Shown here in pieces: positions 8,713 through 17,744 of a stretch of DNA of 64,000 nucleotides (position 1 is its first letter; every line of letters starts with the position of its first letter). The DNA is from an uncultured bacterium (GTDB taxonomy: Bacteria; CSSED10-310; CALFER01). The DNA lies in assembly GCA_937951895.1 (NCBI GenBank), contig CALFER010000090.1, forward strand, positions 62,001-126,000. The letters run 5' to 3'. Made by a program: the position numbers and the translations under genes. The notes beneath the pieces are model-generated. The model was not told where the DNA came from, did no database searches, and saw nothing but the letters and a program-made list of their open reading frames with translations.

Positions 8713-9633
8713 TCACCATTTTTCGTTCAAAACCTTTCGACCATCCAGATAAACTTCGATTCGGCCTTCCCCCGTTTTCGAAACCACCACACTGACCGTA
8801 TCTCCGGGAGTCGGTGCCATCCGACGCAGTATGCGACGTTCATCACCCAGAATATACTCGATCTGCAGCTGTTTCGCCACCGTGTCATCGGGAATCCGAT
8901 ATGTGAAAGTCTCCGAGTCTGACCCGTTGGAATCGGTGTCTTCCGGAGTGATCTCGAGGGATATCGAATCGCGCTCCGTGAGCATTTCCCCGGCTTTGGG
9001 GATTTGCGAGACGACCATACCGGGTTGCTGCATGCGGGTCTGTGAAATCACGATTTCAGGGTTGAAGTGACTACCCAGAATTCTGCGGCTTTCCTCAATC
9101 GATAGACCGATCAGGTCAGGCATTCGGAACTCCATCGGCTTCTCGCCGAGGCTGACGAGAAATCGGACGGGGGAACCGGGAAGCACGACCTCACCCGGTC
9201 CCGGCGCATGCGCGATGACCTCCCCTTCATGGTATACAGCCTCATGCAGAAGGATCTCGGAGATGGAACCGAACCCGAGCTGTGAGGCCTCGATGCGCGC
9301 CTGACGGATGCCGAACCCGGAAAGATCAGGCATGTCAATATGTTCAGGCCCCGAGGAGATGACCAGGTGAACCGTCGAGTAACGCTTTCGGGATTCTCCG
9401 GCAGGCGGAGATTGCGATATGATGCTGCCGCGCGGGATCGTTTCATGAGCCTGTTCACCGTCGATCACGCTGTAAATTTGCGTTTCCTGCAGATGCTGGA
9501 TGGCGGATGCGAGATCCTTTCCGGTGACATCCGGAAGCACGATGTCTCCGCCACTGGTGATGAGCTGAAGAGTCACCCAACCTGCCAATGCGGCAAGGAT
9601 GCAGAATACCACGAAGAAAAACAGATACTTCAT
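8713..9633 (-). CDS. Membrane-anchored protein with three PASTA domains, no kinase
   Basis: A 306-residue protein with an N-terminal signal anchor (residues about 3-24) and three tandem PASTA domains (about 30-95, 97-165, 168-235). They show the repeated pattern of a V/MPD opening, L/S-x-x-A/E-A/S helix and final P-x-G strand (for example VLPDVTGKD, DMPDLSGFG, RMPDLIGLS; SQSPPAGE and SQIPKAGE). After an acidic linker a short beta-rich domain of about 60 residues closes the protein. PASTA domains bind peptidoglycan or muropeptides and usually sit on Ser/Thr kinases; here there is no kinase domain. The gene lies between fmt and rpe, where prkC is found in Firmicutes. A wall-sensing or scaffolding role is inferred. 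Confidence 0.88.
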   Translation of the reverse strand: MKYLFFFVVFCILAALAGWVTLQLITSGGDIVLPDVTGKDLASAIQHLQETQIYSVIDGEQAHETIPRGSIISQSPPAGESRKRYSTVHLVISSGPEHIDMPDLSGFGIRQARIEASQLGFGSISEILLHEAVYHEGEVIAHAPGPGEVVLPGSPVRFLVSLGEKPMEFRMPDLIGLSIEESRRILGSHFNPEIVISQTRMQQPGMVVSQIPKAGEMLTERDSISLEITPEDTDSNGSDSETFTYRIPDDTVAKQLQIEYILGDERRILRRMAPTPGDTVSVVVSKTGEGRIEVYLDGRKVLNEKW

Positions 9634-9655
9634 CGATACCTCGGCAACGACCCCA

Positions 9656-10627
9656 TCACAAAGAGGGCTTCCCCTGAAATCGGTCCCCTATTCTCACATA
9701 TCTCCCATTGATGAGCAAATCAGCGCGCATCCGAGCTTTCGATGGAGGTTGAACCTGCTCCAAACGCAACAGGCCACTGCCGGTCTGGATCAAAAGCCCC
9801 TTGTTCGGTAACGATCCGACGATGCAACCGGGATCGGCATCCGAAACGATGCCGCAGACAGTACGATCCTGGACGGCTGCCCGGTGAATTTTAATACGCA
9901 GATCATTGACAATCGAGAATGCACCGGGTCTCGGAGTCGTGCCGCGTATGTAACGGGCTATTTGTTCCGATGTGGATGACCAGTCGAGCATCCCGTCCGA
10001 TGACTGCAGCTTCGGCGCAAAGGTCGCATGCTGATGGTCCTGGGCGATCGGGGTCAAGCGATTTTCGACATAATCCAACAGAGTCGGTGGCAAAAGGTTC
10101 GCTCCAAGATCCGCAAGCTTCGACTCCAGAGAATCCACATCGTCTTCGTCGGAGATCTCGATCGAACTCTGCCCGAGAATCGGTCCCGCATCCATCTCAC
10201 GGCAGGTCTTCATGATCGATACCCCCGTGTGCGTGTGACCTTCGATGATGGCCCAGTTGATCGGAGCCGCTCCTCGCAGAGCAGGGAGAAGGGATGCATG
10301 CACATTGACAACCCCATACCGGGCAGATCTCAGGTGTCGCTCCGTCAGGATTTTTCCGTAGGATGCAGTCACCATCAGGTCGGGCGCGAGCGACTCGAGC
10401 AACTGATAGAATTCAGGAGTCCGGATTTTTTCTGGTTGCACGATCCGCGCTGAAAACTCGGCTGCCTTCACCTTACAGCACGGAGATTCCAGATGCTGAT
10501 GCCTGCCTTGCGGTCGATCCGGTTGCGTCACGACCAGCACGACATCAAAGGACTCCGTCATCAGACTGCACAGCATCGGAACGGCAAACCGAGAGGTTCC
10601 CATGAAGACAACCCGGAGTGGGTTCAC
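9656..10627 (-). CDS. fmt: Methionyl-tRNA formyltransferase
   Basis: A 323-residue enzyme that formylates initiator Met-tRNA with 10-formyltetrahydrofolate. The N-terminal Rossmann domain starts RVVFMGTSRFAVP and carries the catalytic trio in VVNVHASLLP (Asn and His) and EMDAGPIL (Asp), with the ALRGAAPINWAI block. The C-terminal OB-like domain (about 205-310) contains the usual RGTTPRPGAFS segment. The gene overlaps def by 4 bp, the classic def-fmt pair that adds and removes the N-formyl group. Length and motif order are canonical. Confidence 0.96.
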   Translation of the reverse strand: MNPLRVVFMGTSRFAVPMLCSLMTESFDVVLVVTQPDRPQGRHQHLESPCCKVKAAEFSARIVQPEKIRTPEFYQLLESLAPDLMVTASYGKILTERHLRSARYGVVNVHASLLPALRGAAPINWAIIEGHTHTGVSIMKTCREMDAGPILGQSSIEISDEDDVDSLESKLADLGANLLPPTLLDYVENRLTPIAQDHQHATFAPKLQSSDGMLDWSSTSEQIARYIRGTTPRPGAFSIVNDLRIKIHRAAVQDRTVCGIVSDADPGCIVGSLPNKGLLIQTGSGLLRLEQVQPPSKARMRADLLINGRYVRIGDRFQGKPSL

Positions 10628-11142
10628 GCGGGAAGAGGTTCCTTCCTGAGTCTTCTTCGGAGTTTCCTATGGGCAAATTCCTTTTTGATCGGGGAGAGTC
10701 TGTCGACGAACAGAACGCCGTTGAGGTGATCCGTTTCATGCTGGATAATTCTGGCCGTCGTTCCTGTTTCCCTGAAAGTGACGGGTGTGCCATCCCGAAG
10801 GACCGCCTCCACGTCGATCTCACGCCATCGTTCGACATCCGCCGTATAATCCGGAATGCTCAGGCAACCTTCCTCACAGACATCTCGTTCACGTCCATGC
10901 GCAACGATGTTGGGGTTGACGAGTTCGCGCACCTCCGGGTGTCCTTCGTCGAGCCCGAAAGTAACGATGATGACCCGTTTGGAAACACCGATCTGAGGCG
11001 CGGCCAGCCCGATACCCGGCGCGCGATCCATCGTCTCCTTCATATCCTCGATCAGTTGTTCCAGCTCTGCATCGAACTCGGTGACTGGCTCGGCCACCTG
11101 TTTCAGGACTGAATCCCCGTAGGTTTTTATTCGACGTAACAC
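10624..11142 (-). CDS. def: Peptide deformylase
   Basis: A 172-residue metal hydrolase that removes the formyl group from nascent proteins. All three signature motifs are present: GIGLAAPQ near 43-50, EEGCLSIP near 90-97 (metal Cys) and QHETDHLNG near 135 (HExxH metal site). The start is a GTG at 11142 preceded by GGAGGGTGAAAC; a family-type start (LRRIKTYGD) follows at once. A promoter at 11176-11204 places def as first gene of the def-fmt-PASTA-rpe-purHDE operon. The C-terminus is rich in Arg/Lys, which is common for ribosome-associated deformylases. Confidence 0.96.
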   Translation of the reverse strand: MLRRIKTYGDSVLKQVAEPVTEFDAELEQLIEDMKETMDRAPGIGLAAPQIGVSKRVIIVTFGLDEGHPEVRELVNPNIVAHGRERDVCEEGCLSIPDYTADVERWREIDVEAVLRDGTPVTFRETGTTARIIQHETDHLNGVLFVDRLSPIKKEFAHRKLRRRLRKEPLPA

Positions 11143-11175
11143 GTTTCACCCTCCACGATTCATATCTCCACTCCG

Positions 11176-11204
11176 ATTTTACTGAGTGTCTGACAGCATA
11201 GCAA
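11176..11204 (-). promoter_or_regulatory. Sigma-70-type promoter of the def-fmt-rpe-pur operon
   Basis: On the minus strand TTGCTA (11204-11199) is followed by a 17-bp spacer and TAAAAT (11181-11176). Transcription would start near 11169, giving a leader of about 27 nt that contains the GGAGGG ribosome site of def. Position in the only real gap between UDG and def supports it. Confidence 0.6.
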
Positions 11205-11232
11205 GCAGCAGGTCGATCGCGACAACAGCGCA

Positions 11233-11967
11233 TCACCGGGTAACGGCTATCGGCCTCCCGAGATACTTCATGACTTCCTGGACATCCTCCCAGACCGGCT
11301 TCCGGTATTCCGGATTGCGCAGCAAGGCGGCCGGATGATAGGTGGCTCTCAGACAGATACCTTTATAATCATGAAACTGGCCGCGCAAAGCGACCATCGG
11401 TGCTGACTTCCCCAGCAACCATTTTGCGGCGGTGGCGCCCAGTGCCACGATGATCCTTGGTTGCAGAACCATGATCTGCTGCTCGAGAAAAGCGCCACAT
11501 ACCGTCATCTCATCAGTTTCCGGTACACGATTGTTCGGAGGCCTGCATTTCACGACATTGCAGATATAGACATCCTTTCGACTCAGTCCCATTGCCAGAA
11601 TTATCCGATCCAACAACTGTCCGGCTTTGCCGACAAACGGCAGTCCGGTCTGATCTTCTTCAGATCCCGGACCCTCCCCGACAAAAACAATCTCGGGATC
11701 CGGATTTCCTTCTCCGAATACAATGTGAGTCCTCGTCAGATGCAGCTTGCAGCGGTGACAGTCCCCAATCCGATCTCGAATGGATCGAAGCGACACGTCT
11801 TCGTGAGGAGATACCGGTTCCGATGCCGTCACATCTGTTCGCGTGACCGATTCTTGTGCGGCAGTGGTCTTGCGCATATCAATCGAATCGACGCCTTCCG
11901 ATTTCAGGCGCTCCAGATATCGGTGAACGTCGATCAGGATACCTCTGAGACCATCATTCAGGTCCAT
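11233..11967 (-). CDS. Family 4 (4Fe-4S) uracil-DNA glycosylase
   Basis: A 244-residue glycosylase that removes uracil from DNA. After an N-terminal extension of about 60 residues, the family 4 core begins with the cluster cysteines C70-x2-C73, then GEGPGSEEDQTGLPFVGKAG (98-117, the active-site loop), NVVKCRPPNN with C141, and C157; these four cysteines would bind the 4Fe-4S cluster. The catalytic YHPAALLR motif is at 210-217. The ribosome site is poor, and the start is only 9 bp after the HEAT-protein stop, so translation is probably coupled. The same domain also occurs fused to phage polymerases, but no polymerase domain is present here. Confidence 0.93.
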   Translation of the reverse strand: MDLNDGLRGILIDVHRYLERLKSEGVDSIDMRKTTAAQESVTRTDVTASEPVSPHEDVSLRSIRDRIGDCHRCKLHLTRTHIVFGEGNPDPEIVFVGEGPGSEEDQTGLPFVGKAGQLLDRIILAMGLSRKDVYICNVVKCRPPNNRVPETDEMTVCGAFLEQQIMVLQPRIIVALGATAAKWLLGKSAPMVALRGQFHDYKGICLRATYHPAALLRNPEYRKPVWEDVQEVMKYLGRPIAVTR

Positions 11968-11976
11968 TGTGCGTCG

Positions 11977-13398
11977 TTAACCGGCTTTCTGGATGGCAGC
12001 AAGAAGCCCGTCGATCGTTTTGTTAACATCGGTGTTCATGTTGGCGTCGCGCAGTTTGCTCAGATAGGGGACCGCATCCTTGCCACCCAGTTTTCCCAAC
12101 GTCTGAAGCAGTTGGGAGACAGCAGGGGTCCCCGGCGTGGCGATCTTGGCGGCGAGATAACGCAGCACGCGCGGTCGTTCGAGTTCAGACAAAGCGGTGA
12201 TCGTTTCGGCAAGATAGTCCGGTTCGCCAAGAAATGAAACCAGATGCGTTACCGCGCGTTCCTGATCCAAAGTACGAATGATCCGGATCACATCAGGCCC
12301 CAGTTCCGGAAGGGAGATGAAACGAGTCAGCAGCCGGATGCTGCGACGGGAACTGATCCCGGCGAAAACCTCCAGGATGACGAGTTTGACCGGCACCGGG
12401 GCATCTTGAATCATTTCCTCAAGCAGATTGATCGCTTCTTCGGAACCAATCTGACCGATCGTGCGGATCGCACTCTGCTTGAGCGTCCAGTTTTCGGACT
12501 TCAAACACCGTTTGAGCATGGAAAAAACAACTGGGAGTTTCGATGAGGACAACACTTCCATCGTTCTCCGCCGAACCGATATATTCTGGTCACTCAATCC
12601 ACTGATAATCATCGACACACTGTCATCCGAGTTTAGACCGGCAAGAACGCTGATTGCATTTAGTTTCGCGACGGTGCTACCCTGCGCCAGAATATCACTC
12701 ATGGCATCGATGACATCATCATCGGCATGTCGAATGAGAATCTCGACGACACTCAAATGAACGAGTCTGTTGGGATTTGCAAGTTCTTTCTTCGCTCGAC
12801 TGAGAATCGCGCCGGTTTCAATTGCAATCAACGCGCGGATGGCGGCATTCCGAACATTCCATGATTGATCACTGAGAGCATCAATCAGGCAGTCGACCGC
12901 CCGTTCTTCCTGTCGCTTTCCAAGTAGCTCGATAATCGTGGATTTCAATTCATCGTCATTGGAGTTACCGAACAACTGGATCAGGAGGTCGGTTGCAGCG
13001 GACGAATCATAACGTGCGAGCACGACAGCGATGTTTTTTCGGAGAGCGGCGTCGCCGCCCGGAGAAGACAGAATGCCACGGAAAGCAGGAAGTGCGATCC
13101 GGGGTGAAACCTGGGCCAGGGCATCCTGAGCGGAATTCCGTGTAATCCAGGAATCATCGTACAGTAAATGAAGCAGTGAAGGAATCACCGTTTCGTCGCC
13201 CAGCTTGCCGATCAGTTTTGCAGCAACCGAGCGAATTTTGTGGTTGTTGTCCTTCAGGGCGTCGAACAACAGATCTTTGATTTCATCGAAGGCATGATTC
13301 GGAAGAGCCATCAGCGCCTGATGCCGTTCGGCGAGCGTTCCGGTCTGGAACAGCTTGACCAGTTGTTCGAGCGATTGCTGCGGCACCGGTTTGCTCAT
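11977..13398 (-). CDS. HEAT-repeat protein, cytoplasmic
   Basis: A 473-residue protein built almost entirely of HEAT repeats: paired helices of about 31 residues with recurrent D-N/S-W-x-V/I-R-x-A/S-A and I-x-x-L-x motifs (for example DDSWITRNSAQDAL, DQSWNVRNAAIRAL, SENWTLKQSAIRTI). About a dozen repeats can be counted. No signal peptide or membrane segment. HEAT solenoids serve as protein-binding scaffolds; PBS-lyase HEAT relatives act on phycobilins, but nothing here suggests that. It precedes a second, exported HEAT protein by 12 bp on the transcript and follows a response regulator, so a signalling scaffold is a reasonable guess and no more. Confidence 0.88.
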   Translation of the reverse strand: MSKPVPQQSLEQLVKLFQTGTLAERHQALMALPNHAFDEIKDLLFDALKDNNHKIRSVAAKLIGKLGDETVIPSLLHLLYDDSWITRNSAQDALAQVSPRIALPAFRGILSSPGGDAALRKNIAVVLARYDSSAATDLLIQLFGNSNDDELKSTIIELLGKRQEERAVDCLIDALSDQSWNVRNAAIRALIAIETGAILSRAKKELANPNRLVHLSVVEILIRHADDDVIDAMSDILAQGSTVAKLNAISVLAGLNSDDSVSMIISGLSDQNISVRRRTMEVLSSSKLPVVFSMLKRCLKSENWTLKQSAIRTIGQIGSEEAINLLEEMIQDAPVPVKLVILEVFAGISSRRSIRLLTRFISLPELGPDVIRIIRTLDQERAVTHLVSFLGEPDYLAETITALSELERPRVLRYLAAKIATPGTPAVSQLLQTLGKLGGKDAVPYLSKLRDANMNTDVNKTIDGLLAAIQKAG

Positions 13399-13410
13399 TG
13401 AATAGAACCT

Positions 13411-14016
13411 CTACCAGCCGAATTTCTTGTAGTTGTCAATTCGTTCGATCGCTTCCTCCGCAAAGAAGCGTACCAGTTCATCGGCATCTTCTTTGGCTTT
13501 CTGCAATAGAGGAACCGCCTGATCATCTCCCAGCAATCCCAAGGAATATGCAGCGGTCTGCCGAACGCGAGGGTCGGAATCGCTGAGAAGTCCGCTGATA
13601 TCCGGAAATGCTTCGTTTGCCTGCATGAATCCGAGCGCTCGCATGGCGTGTTCTTTCTTCGAAGTACTCCCTTTCAACATGTCACGCAACGGTTGGATCG
13701 CACGTTTATCACCGATCCAGCCGAGAATGAACGCTGTGTATTCCGGAACGCCGTCCTGATCGGTCTTGAGATTTTCAATCAGAAAAGGAGCGACGACGCC
13801 TGGTTTTTCCTGTTCGATCAATCGGAATTTAAAATACATTTTGTTACGCATCGGTGTGTTGTTATCAGCGATGGAGCGGTTGAGAGTGTCGATTGCAGAA
13901 CGGATGTCGTCTTCAGTAGAGATCGGTGGGTCCTCTGCGCGGAGCGTCTGCAACGGTCCTGCCGAGGCTATGACCAGGATGGCTGAGTATATGAAAATGC
14001 GATGAATGGAATGCAT
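13411..14016 (-). CDS. Exported small HEAT-repeat protein
   Basis: A 201-residue protein with a Sec signal peptide (hydrophobic core about 8-22, probable cut near LRA-EDP at 27). The mature part holds about four HEAT repeats, the clearest being GWIGDKRAIQPLRDML, SDPRVRQTAAYSLGLLGDDQ and the final DADELVRFFAEEAIERI. The ATG is preceded by GGAAGGAGCATCAC. It would act in the periplasm, unlike its cytoplasmic neighbour at 11977-13398. Function unknown; protein-protein binding is the only thing the fold suggests. Confidence 0.8.
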   Translation of the reverse strand: MHSIHRIFIYSAILVIASAGPLQTLRAEDPPISTEDDIRSAIDTLNRSIADNNTPMRNKMYFKFRLIEQEKPGVVAPFLIENLKTDQDGVPEYTAFILGWIGDKRAIQPLRDMLKGSTSKKEHAMRALGFMQANEAFPDISGLLSDSDPRVRQTAAYSLGLLGDDQAVPLLQKAKEDADELVRFFAEEAIERIDNYKKFGW

Positions 14017-14038
14017 GTGATGCTCCTTCCCTGTTCGC

Positions 14039-14938
14039 CTACTTCTTCTTCAACCGGATCACACCGGATTTGAAGAAATTGTACATGATGCCGTATGCGC
14101 GCAAGGGTTTGACTCCACTGATGGCAACAATCCCCTTGATATCCGTTTTCCCGTCTATCCGGCTGAAAATGAAGCCTTCCTGGGTATTGAAATCCAGTCC
14201 GATGAAATCCTCCGGACGATCGGACGTACGAACCGGGACTGCATCTTTACTGCCGAGCACATCGAGATACTTCTTCATCAGCTGGGTACGGGCAATTTCC
14301 ATGAACTTCCTGACTTCCACATCTTTCGGATACTCGACGTTCAGATCTTCCCAGATCTGCAACGCCTCTTCGTACATGCGCTCCTTGAAGTAGTCGTTAG
14401 CCAGTTTCTTTTTCGTGGCAAGCGGATCCGCAGGTGAAGCCGATGGGGGGGGGGTATGTACCGGAGGCGGCGGTGGAGACGGCTTGATCGTTTCAATCAC
14501 CTGAGTGGAATCAGATGAAGCCGGCCGGGAAGGCAACCCGGTCGGCTTCATTGTTGTTCTTCTGAGTAACGCCTGAAGACGGGCAACGAGTTCATCGAGA
14601 TGAAACGGTTTGACCAGGTAATCATCCGCACCCGAGTTCAATCCGAGAACACGATCCTTGACGGAATGTTTCGAGGACAGGATGAGAATAGGTCTGTCGG
14701 CGACGGAAGGGGTCTTTCGAATCACACGACACAGTTCCAGACCATCGATACCCGGCAGCATGATATCGACGACGAACAGGTCGGGAACAACGCGGAGCAG
14801 GGTTTTCTGAGCATCCTCGGCCGAACTTGTCGGGACGACTGCAAACCCCTCCGCATTCAGAACATCGTCGAGCAACTTTTGGATGAACTCGTCATCATCG
14901 ACGACCATCACCGTTGTCTTCTGCAGGCGTGAAGTCAC
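14039..14938 (-). CDS. Response regulator with TPR-like middle and DUF4388-like C-terminal region
   Basis: A 299-residue protein. Residues 1-127 are a receiver domain with DDD at 14-16, phosphoacceptor Asp58 (VVDIMLPG), Ser88-89 and Lys110 (YLVKPF). A proline-rich linker (about 135-172) contains the C10 tract. Next comes a short TPR-like pair of helices (175-225, LANDYFKERMYEEALQIWED) and a C-terminal domain (about 240-299) with EGFIFSRIDGKTDI, like the DUF4388-type region often attached to receivers. No DNA-binding helix-turn-helix is visible, so output is probably by protein contact. The start is a GTG that overlaps the ppdK stop by one base; GGAGGAAA lies upstream. No histidine kinase is nearby. 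Confidence 0.88.
   Translation of the reverse strand: MTSRLQKTTVMVVDDDEFIQKLLDDVLNAEGFAVVPTSSAEDAQKTLLRVVPDLFVVDIMLPGIDGLELCRVIRKTPSVADRPILILSSKHSVKDRVLGLNSGADDYLVKPFHLDELVARLQALLRRTTMKPTGLPSRPASSDSTQVIETIKPSPPPPPVHTPPPSASPADPLATKKKLANDYFKERMYEEALQIWEDLNVEYPKDVEVRKFMEIARTQLMKKYLDVLGSKDAVPVRTSDRPEDFIGLDFNTQEGFIFSRIDGKTDIKGIVAISGVKPLRAYGIMYNFFKSGVIRLKKK
14445..14454 (-). repeat. C10 homopolymer inside the response-regulator linker
   Basis: Ten consecutive G on the plus strand (C on the coding strand) within codons 162-165, reading Thr-Pro-Pro-Pro. Tracts of this length are prone to slipped-strand length change; a change of one base would shift the frame after the receiver domain and remove the C-terminal output region. 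Confidence 0.9.
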
Positions 14939-17694
14939 TATTTCTTTTCCTCCAGTACAGCCTGTGCGGCCGCCAACCGGGCGATCGGCACGCGGAAAGG
15001 CGAACAGCTCACATAATCCATTCCGACCTTATGGCAGAATTTCACGCTGCGCGTTTCGCCTCCATGTTCCCCGCAGATCCCGATCTTGAGTGAGGGGCGG
15101 GTTTTTCGTCCCTTCTCGACGGCCATCCGGATGAGCAATCCGACACCATCCTGATCAAGAACCTGGAAGGGGTCGTAATCGTATACGCCCAATTTTACAT
15201 ACTCCGGGAGAAACTTTCCAGCGTCGTCGCGACTAAAGCCGCAACTCATCTGTGTCAAATCGTTGGTTCCGAAGCTGAAAAACTCGGCAACTTCCGCGAT
15301 TTCATTGGCCGTAACGGCTGCACGCGGCACCTCGATCATCGTCCCGATCAGAACCTCGAACGGTAATCGTTCCAGGCCCCGTTCCTCGCAAACCTGCTTG
15401 ATGACACCCAGTGCCACCTCCCGTTGGAGGATCAGTTCTTTCCGATGACCGACCAGAGGAATCATGATCTCAGGATGCACCTTGATGCTCTCGTTGTGAA
15501 CATCCAATGCCGCTTCAATGATCGCTCGCACCTGCATCGCGGTTACCTCGGGGTAACTGATTCCCAGTCGACAGCCGCGATGACCCAGCATGGGGTTGAA
15601 TTCATGCAGCGAATTGACGATTTTGCGGATTTCCTCGACCGACACATGCATTGCATCAGCCATTTCCTGCTGACCTTCGTCATCGTGCGGCACAAATTCA
15701 TGAAGCGGAGGATCCAGAGTGCGAATGGTTGCGGGACGACCTTCGAGAGCCTTGAATATACCGTAAAAATCCGAACGCTGCAGCGGGAGAAGTTCGGCAA
15801 GTGCCTGATTGAACTGCTGTTCGGGAGCCGACAGAGAAACACGAATCATCTCGATTTTCTCCGGATCGGTTTCGTTGGCCAACTCATTTCTCAGTTGTTT
15901 GACTCGTTCTGCCACTAGAATCAGGCGACGGAACGACGTGATCCGCTCGCCTTCAAAAAACATATGCTCGGTCCGGCACAACCCGATCCCTTCAGCGCCG
16001 AATTGGACCGCGACCTGGGTGTCACGGGGTGTGTCCGCATTCGTACGAACCTTCAGACGGCGAATTTCATCCGCCCATCCCATCAAGATCTGGAAAGGTC
16101 CGCTGAGTTCCGGCGGCTTCGTTTTGATACGACCCTGATAGACGATTCCGAGTGAGCCATTCAGGCTGATCCAATCCCCTTCCTTCAGCACACGTCCGGA
16201 AACAGTCAACGTTTTCTTCTCGTAGTTGACCTGAATCTCACCTGCCCCGGCAACACAGCATTTTCCCATCCCGCGAGCCACGACCGCCGCATGGGATGTC
16301 ATGCCGCCACGGGCCGTCAGGATACCCATCGCGACCGCCATACCGCCGATGTCCTCGGGAGATGTTTCAACCCGAACCAGAATGACGGGTTCACGGTCTT
16401 TCTCAGGTACTCCCCTTTCAATCTGGGCTTTCACCTGGGATTCAGCAGATTCGGCACTGAAAACGATGCGTCCGTACGCCGCACCCGGACTTGCGGGAAG
16501 ACCTCGGGTCAAGATCTGAGCCGCAGTCTCTTCCTTCTCCTCGAATACCGGATGCAGGATCTGGTCGAGCGAGGCCGGTTTGATGCGCATCACGGCTTGT
16601 TCCTTCGTGATCAACCCCTCTTCCACCATGTCAACGGCGATTTTTACGGATGCGAATGTCGTCCGCTTCCCATCGCGGGTCTGAAGAATGTAGAGTTTCC
16701 CCTGCTGGATGGTGAATTCGAGATCCTGCATGTCCCGATAGTGCTTCTCCAGTGTTTGCCGAACCGACAGAAGTTCGTTATAAATTCGAGGATTCTCTTG
16801 ATTCAGTGCGTCGATCGAAAGTGGTGTGCGAATGCCGGCAACAACATCCTCACCCTGCGCATTCATCAGATACTCACCATAAAATGAGTTCTCACCGGTC
16901 GACGGATTGCGCGTGAAGGCGACGCCTGTTCCGCTGTCATCCCCCAGGTTCCCGAATACCATGGCCTGGACGTTGACGGCCGTGCCAATGAGACCTCGGA
17001 TATCGTTCAACTCGCGATACTTATTCGCACGCGGATTGTTCCAGGAACGAAAAACCGCTTCGATCGCTTTCAGAAGCTGATCGTGCGGATCCGTCGGGAA
17101 CTTTTCATTCGTGTATCGCTCATAGGTCGCTTCGTAACGGCCGATAAGAGTTTCGAGATCCGATTCGTTCAGTTCTGTATCCAATTTCACACCGCGGTCT
17201 TTTTTCAGATGATCGATCGCATCTTCAAACTCGTGATGCGGGACATTCATGACCACATCGCCAAACATCTGCATGAACCGGCGGAATACATCCAGCGCGA
17301 ACCGACGATTGCCCGATTTCTTCGCCATGCTCTCGACAACCGTCCGATTCACTCCGAGATTCAGAACCGTATCCATCATTCCCGGCATCGAACTGGCCGC
17401 GCCGGATCGAACGGAAACCAGAAGCGGTTGCTCCGGGTCACCAAATCGGGCATTCATGACCGATTCGAGTTTTCGGATGTTTTCGTTCAATTCCGCATAC
17501 AAGGCATCCGGTGTTCGCTGACCATTGTCATAATAGCTCTTGCATACTTCTGTGGTAATGGTGAATCCCGGCGGCACCGGTATCCCAATATTGGTCATCT
17601 CCGCCAGATTCGCGCCTTTCCCGCCCAGCAACTCTTTCATTGTTTTGTTGCCTTCGGCCTTCCCATTTCCGAAAAAATAAATCAGCTTCGTCAT
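14938..17694 (-). CDS. ppdK: Pyruvate, phosphate dikinase
   Basis: A 918-residue enzyme interconverting pyruvate, ATP and Pi with phosphoenolpyruvate, AMP and PPi. The ATP-grasp domain (1-about 350) opens with the GKGANLAEM block, and the mobile His domain holds catalytic H468 in GGMTSHAAVVARGMGKCCVAG. The PEP/pyruvate TIM barrel ends with the acid/base Cys874 in ICGEHGGE. LGHRGCRLGI and FSFGTNDLTQM are intact, so it is PPDK and not PEP synthase or enzyme I. The ribosome site is AAGGAGATACAG. A hairpin plus U-run lies directly upstream (17707-17744). Its direction in this organism (glycolytic with PPi or gluconeogenic) cannot be told from sequence. Confidence 0.97.
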   Translation of the reverse strand: MTKLIYFFGNGKAEGNKTMKELLGGKGANLAEMTNIGIPVPPGFTITTEVCKSYYDNGQRTPDALYAELNENIRKLESVMNARFGDPEQPLLVSVRSGAASSMPGMMDTVLNLGVNRTVVESMAKKSGNRRFALDVFRRFMQMFGDVVMNVPHHEFEDAIDHLKKDRGVKLDTELNESDLETLIGRYEATYERYTNEKFPTDPHDQLLKAIEAVFRSWNNPRANKYRELNDIRGLIGTAVNVQAMVFGNLGDDSGTGVAFTRNPSTGENSFYGEYLMNAQGEDVVAGIRTPLSIDALNQENPRIYNELLSVRQTLEKHYRDMQDLEFTIQQGKLYILQTRDGKRTTFASVKIAVDMVEEGLITKEQAVMRIKPASLDQILHPVFEEKEETAAQILTRGLPASPGAAYGRIVFSAESAESQVKAQIERGVPEKDREPVILVRVETSPEDIGGMAVAMGILTARGGMTSHAAVVARGMGKCCVAGAGEIQVNYEKKTLTVSGRVLKEGDWISLNGSLGIVYQGRIKTKPPELSGPFQILMGWADEIRRLKVRTNADTPRDTQVAVQFGAEGIGLCRTEHMFFEGERITSFRRLILVAERVKQLRNELANETDPEKIEMIRVSLSAPEQQFNQALAELLPLQRSDFYGIFKALEGRPATIRTLDPPLHEFVPHDDEGQQEMADAMHVSVEEIRKIVNSLHEFNPMLGHRGCRLGISYPEVTAMQVRAIIEAALDVHNESIKVHPEIMIPLVGHRKELILQREVALGVIKQVCEERGLERLPFEVLIGTMIEVPRAAVTANEIAEVAEFFSFGTNDLTQMSCGFSRDDAGKFLPEYVKLGVYDYDPFQVLDQDGVGLLIRMAVEKGRKTRPSLKIGICGEHGGETRSVKFCHKVGMDYVSCSPFRVPIARLAAAQAVLEEKK

Positions 17695-17706
17695 CTGTAT
17701 CTCCTT

Positions 17707-17744
17707 AAAAAAAGCTGAATGCCTACAAGTATCTCAGTAGGCAT
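17707..17744 (-). terminator. Hairpin with U-run in the leader of ppdK
   Basis: On the minus strand ATGCCTAC (17744-17737 paired with 17726-17719) forms an 8-bp stem with a 10-nt loop. Five bases later comes a run of seven T (17713-17707), directly abutting the AAGGAG ribosome site of ppdK. It could be the terminator of the gene at 17828-18490 or an attenuator of ppdK. The 5-nt gap before the T-run makes it imperfect. Confidence 0.4.
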
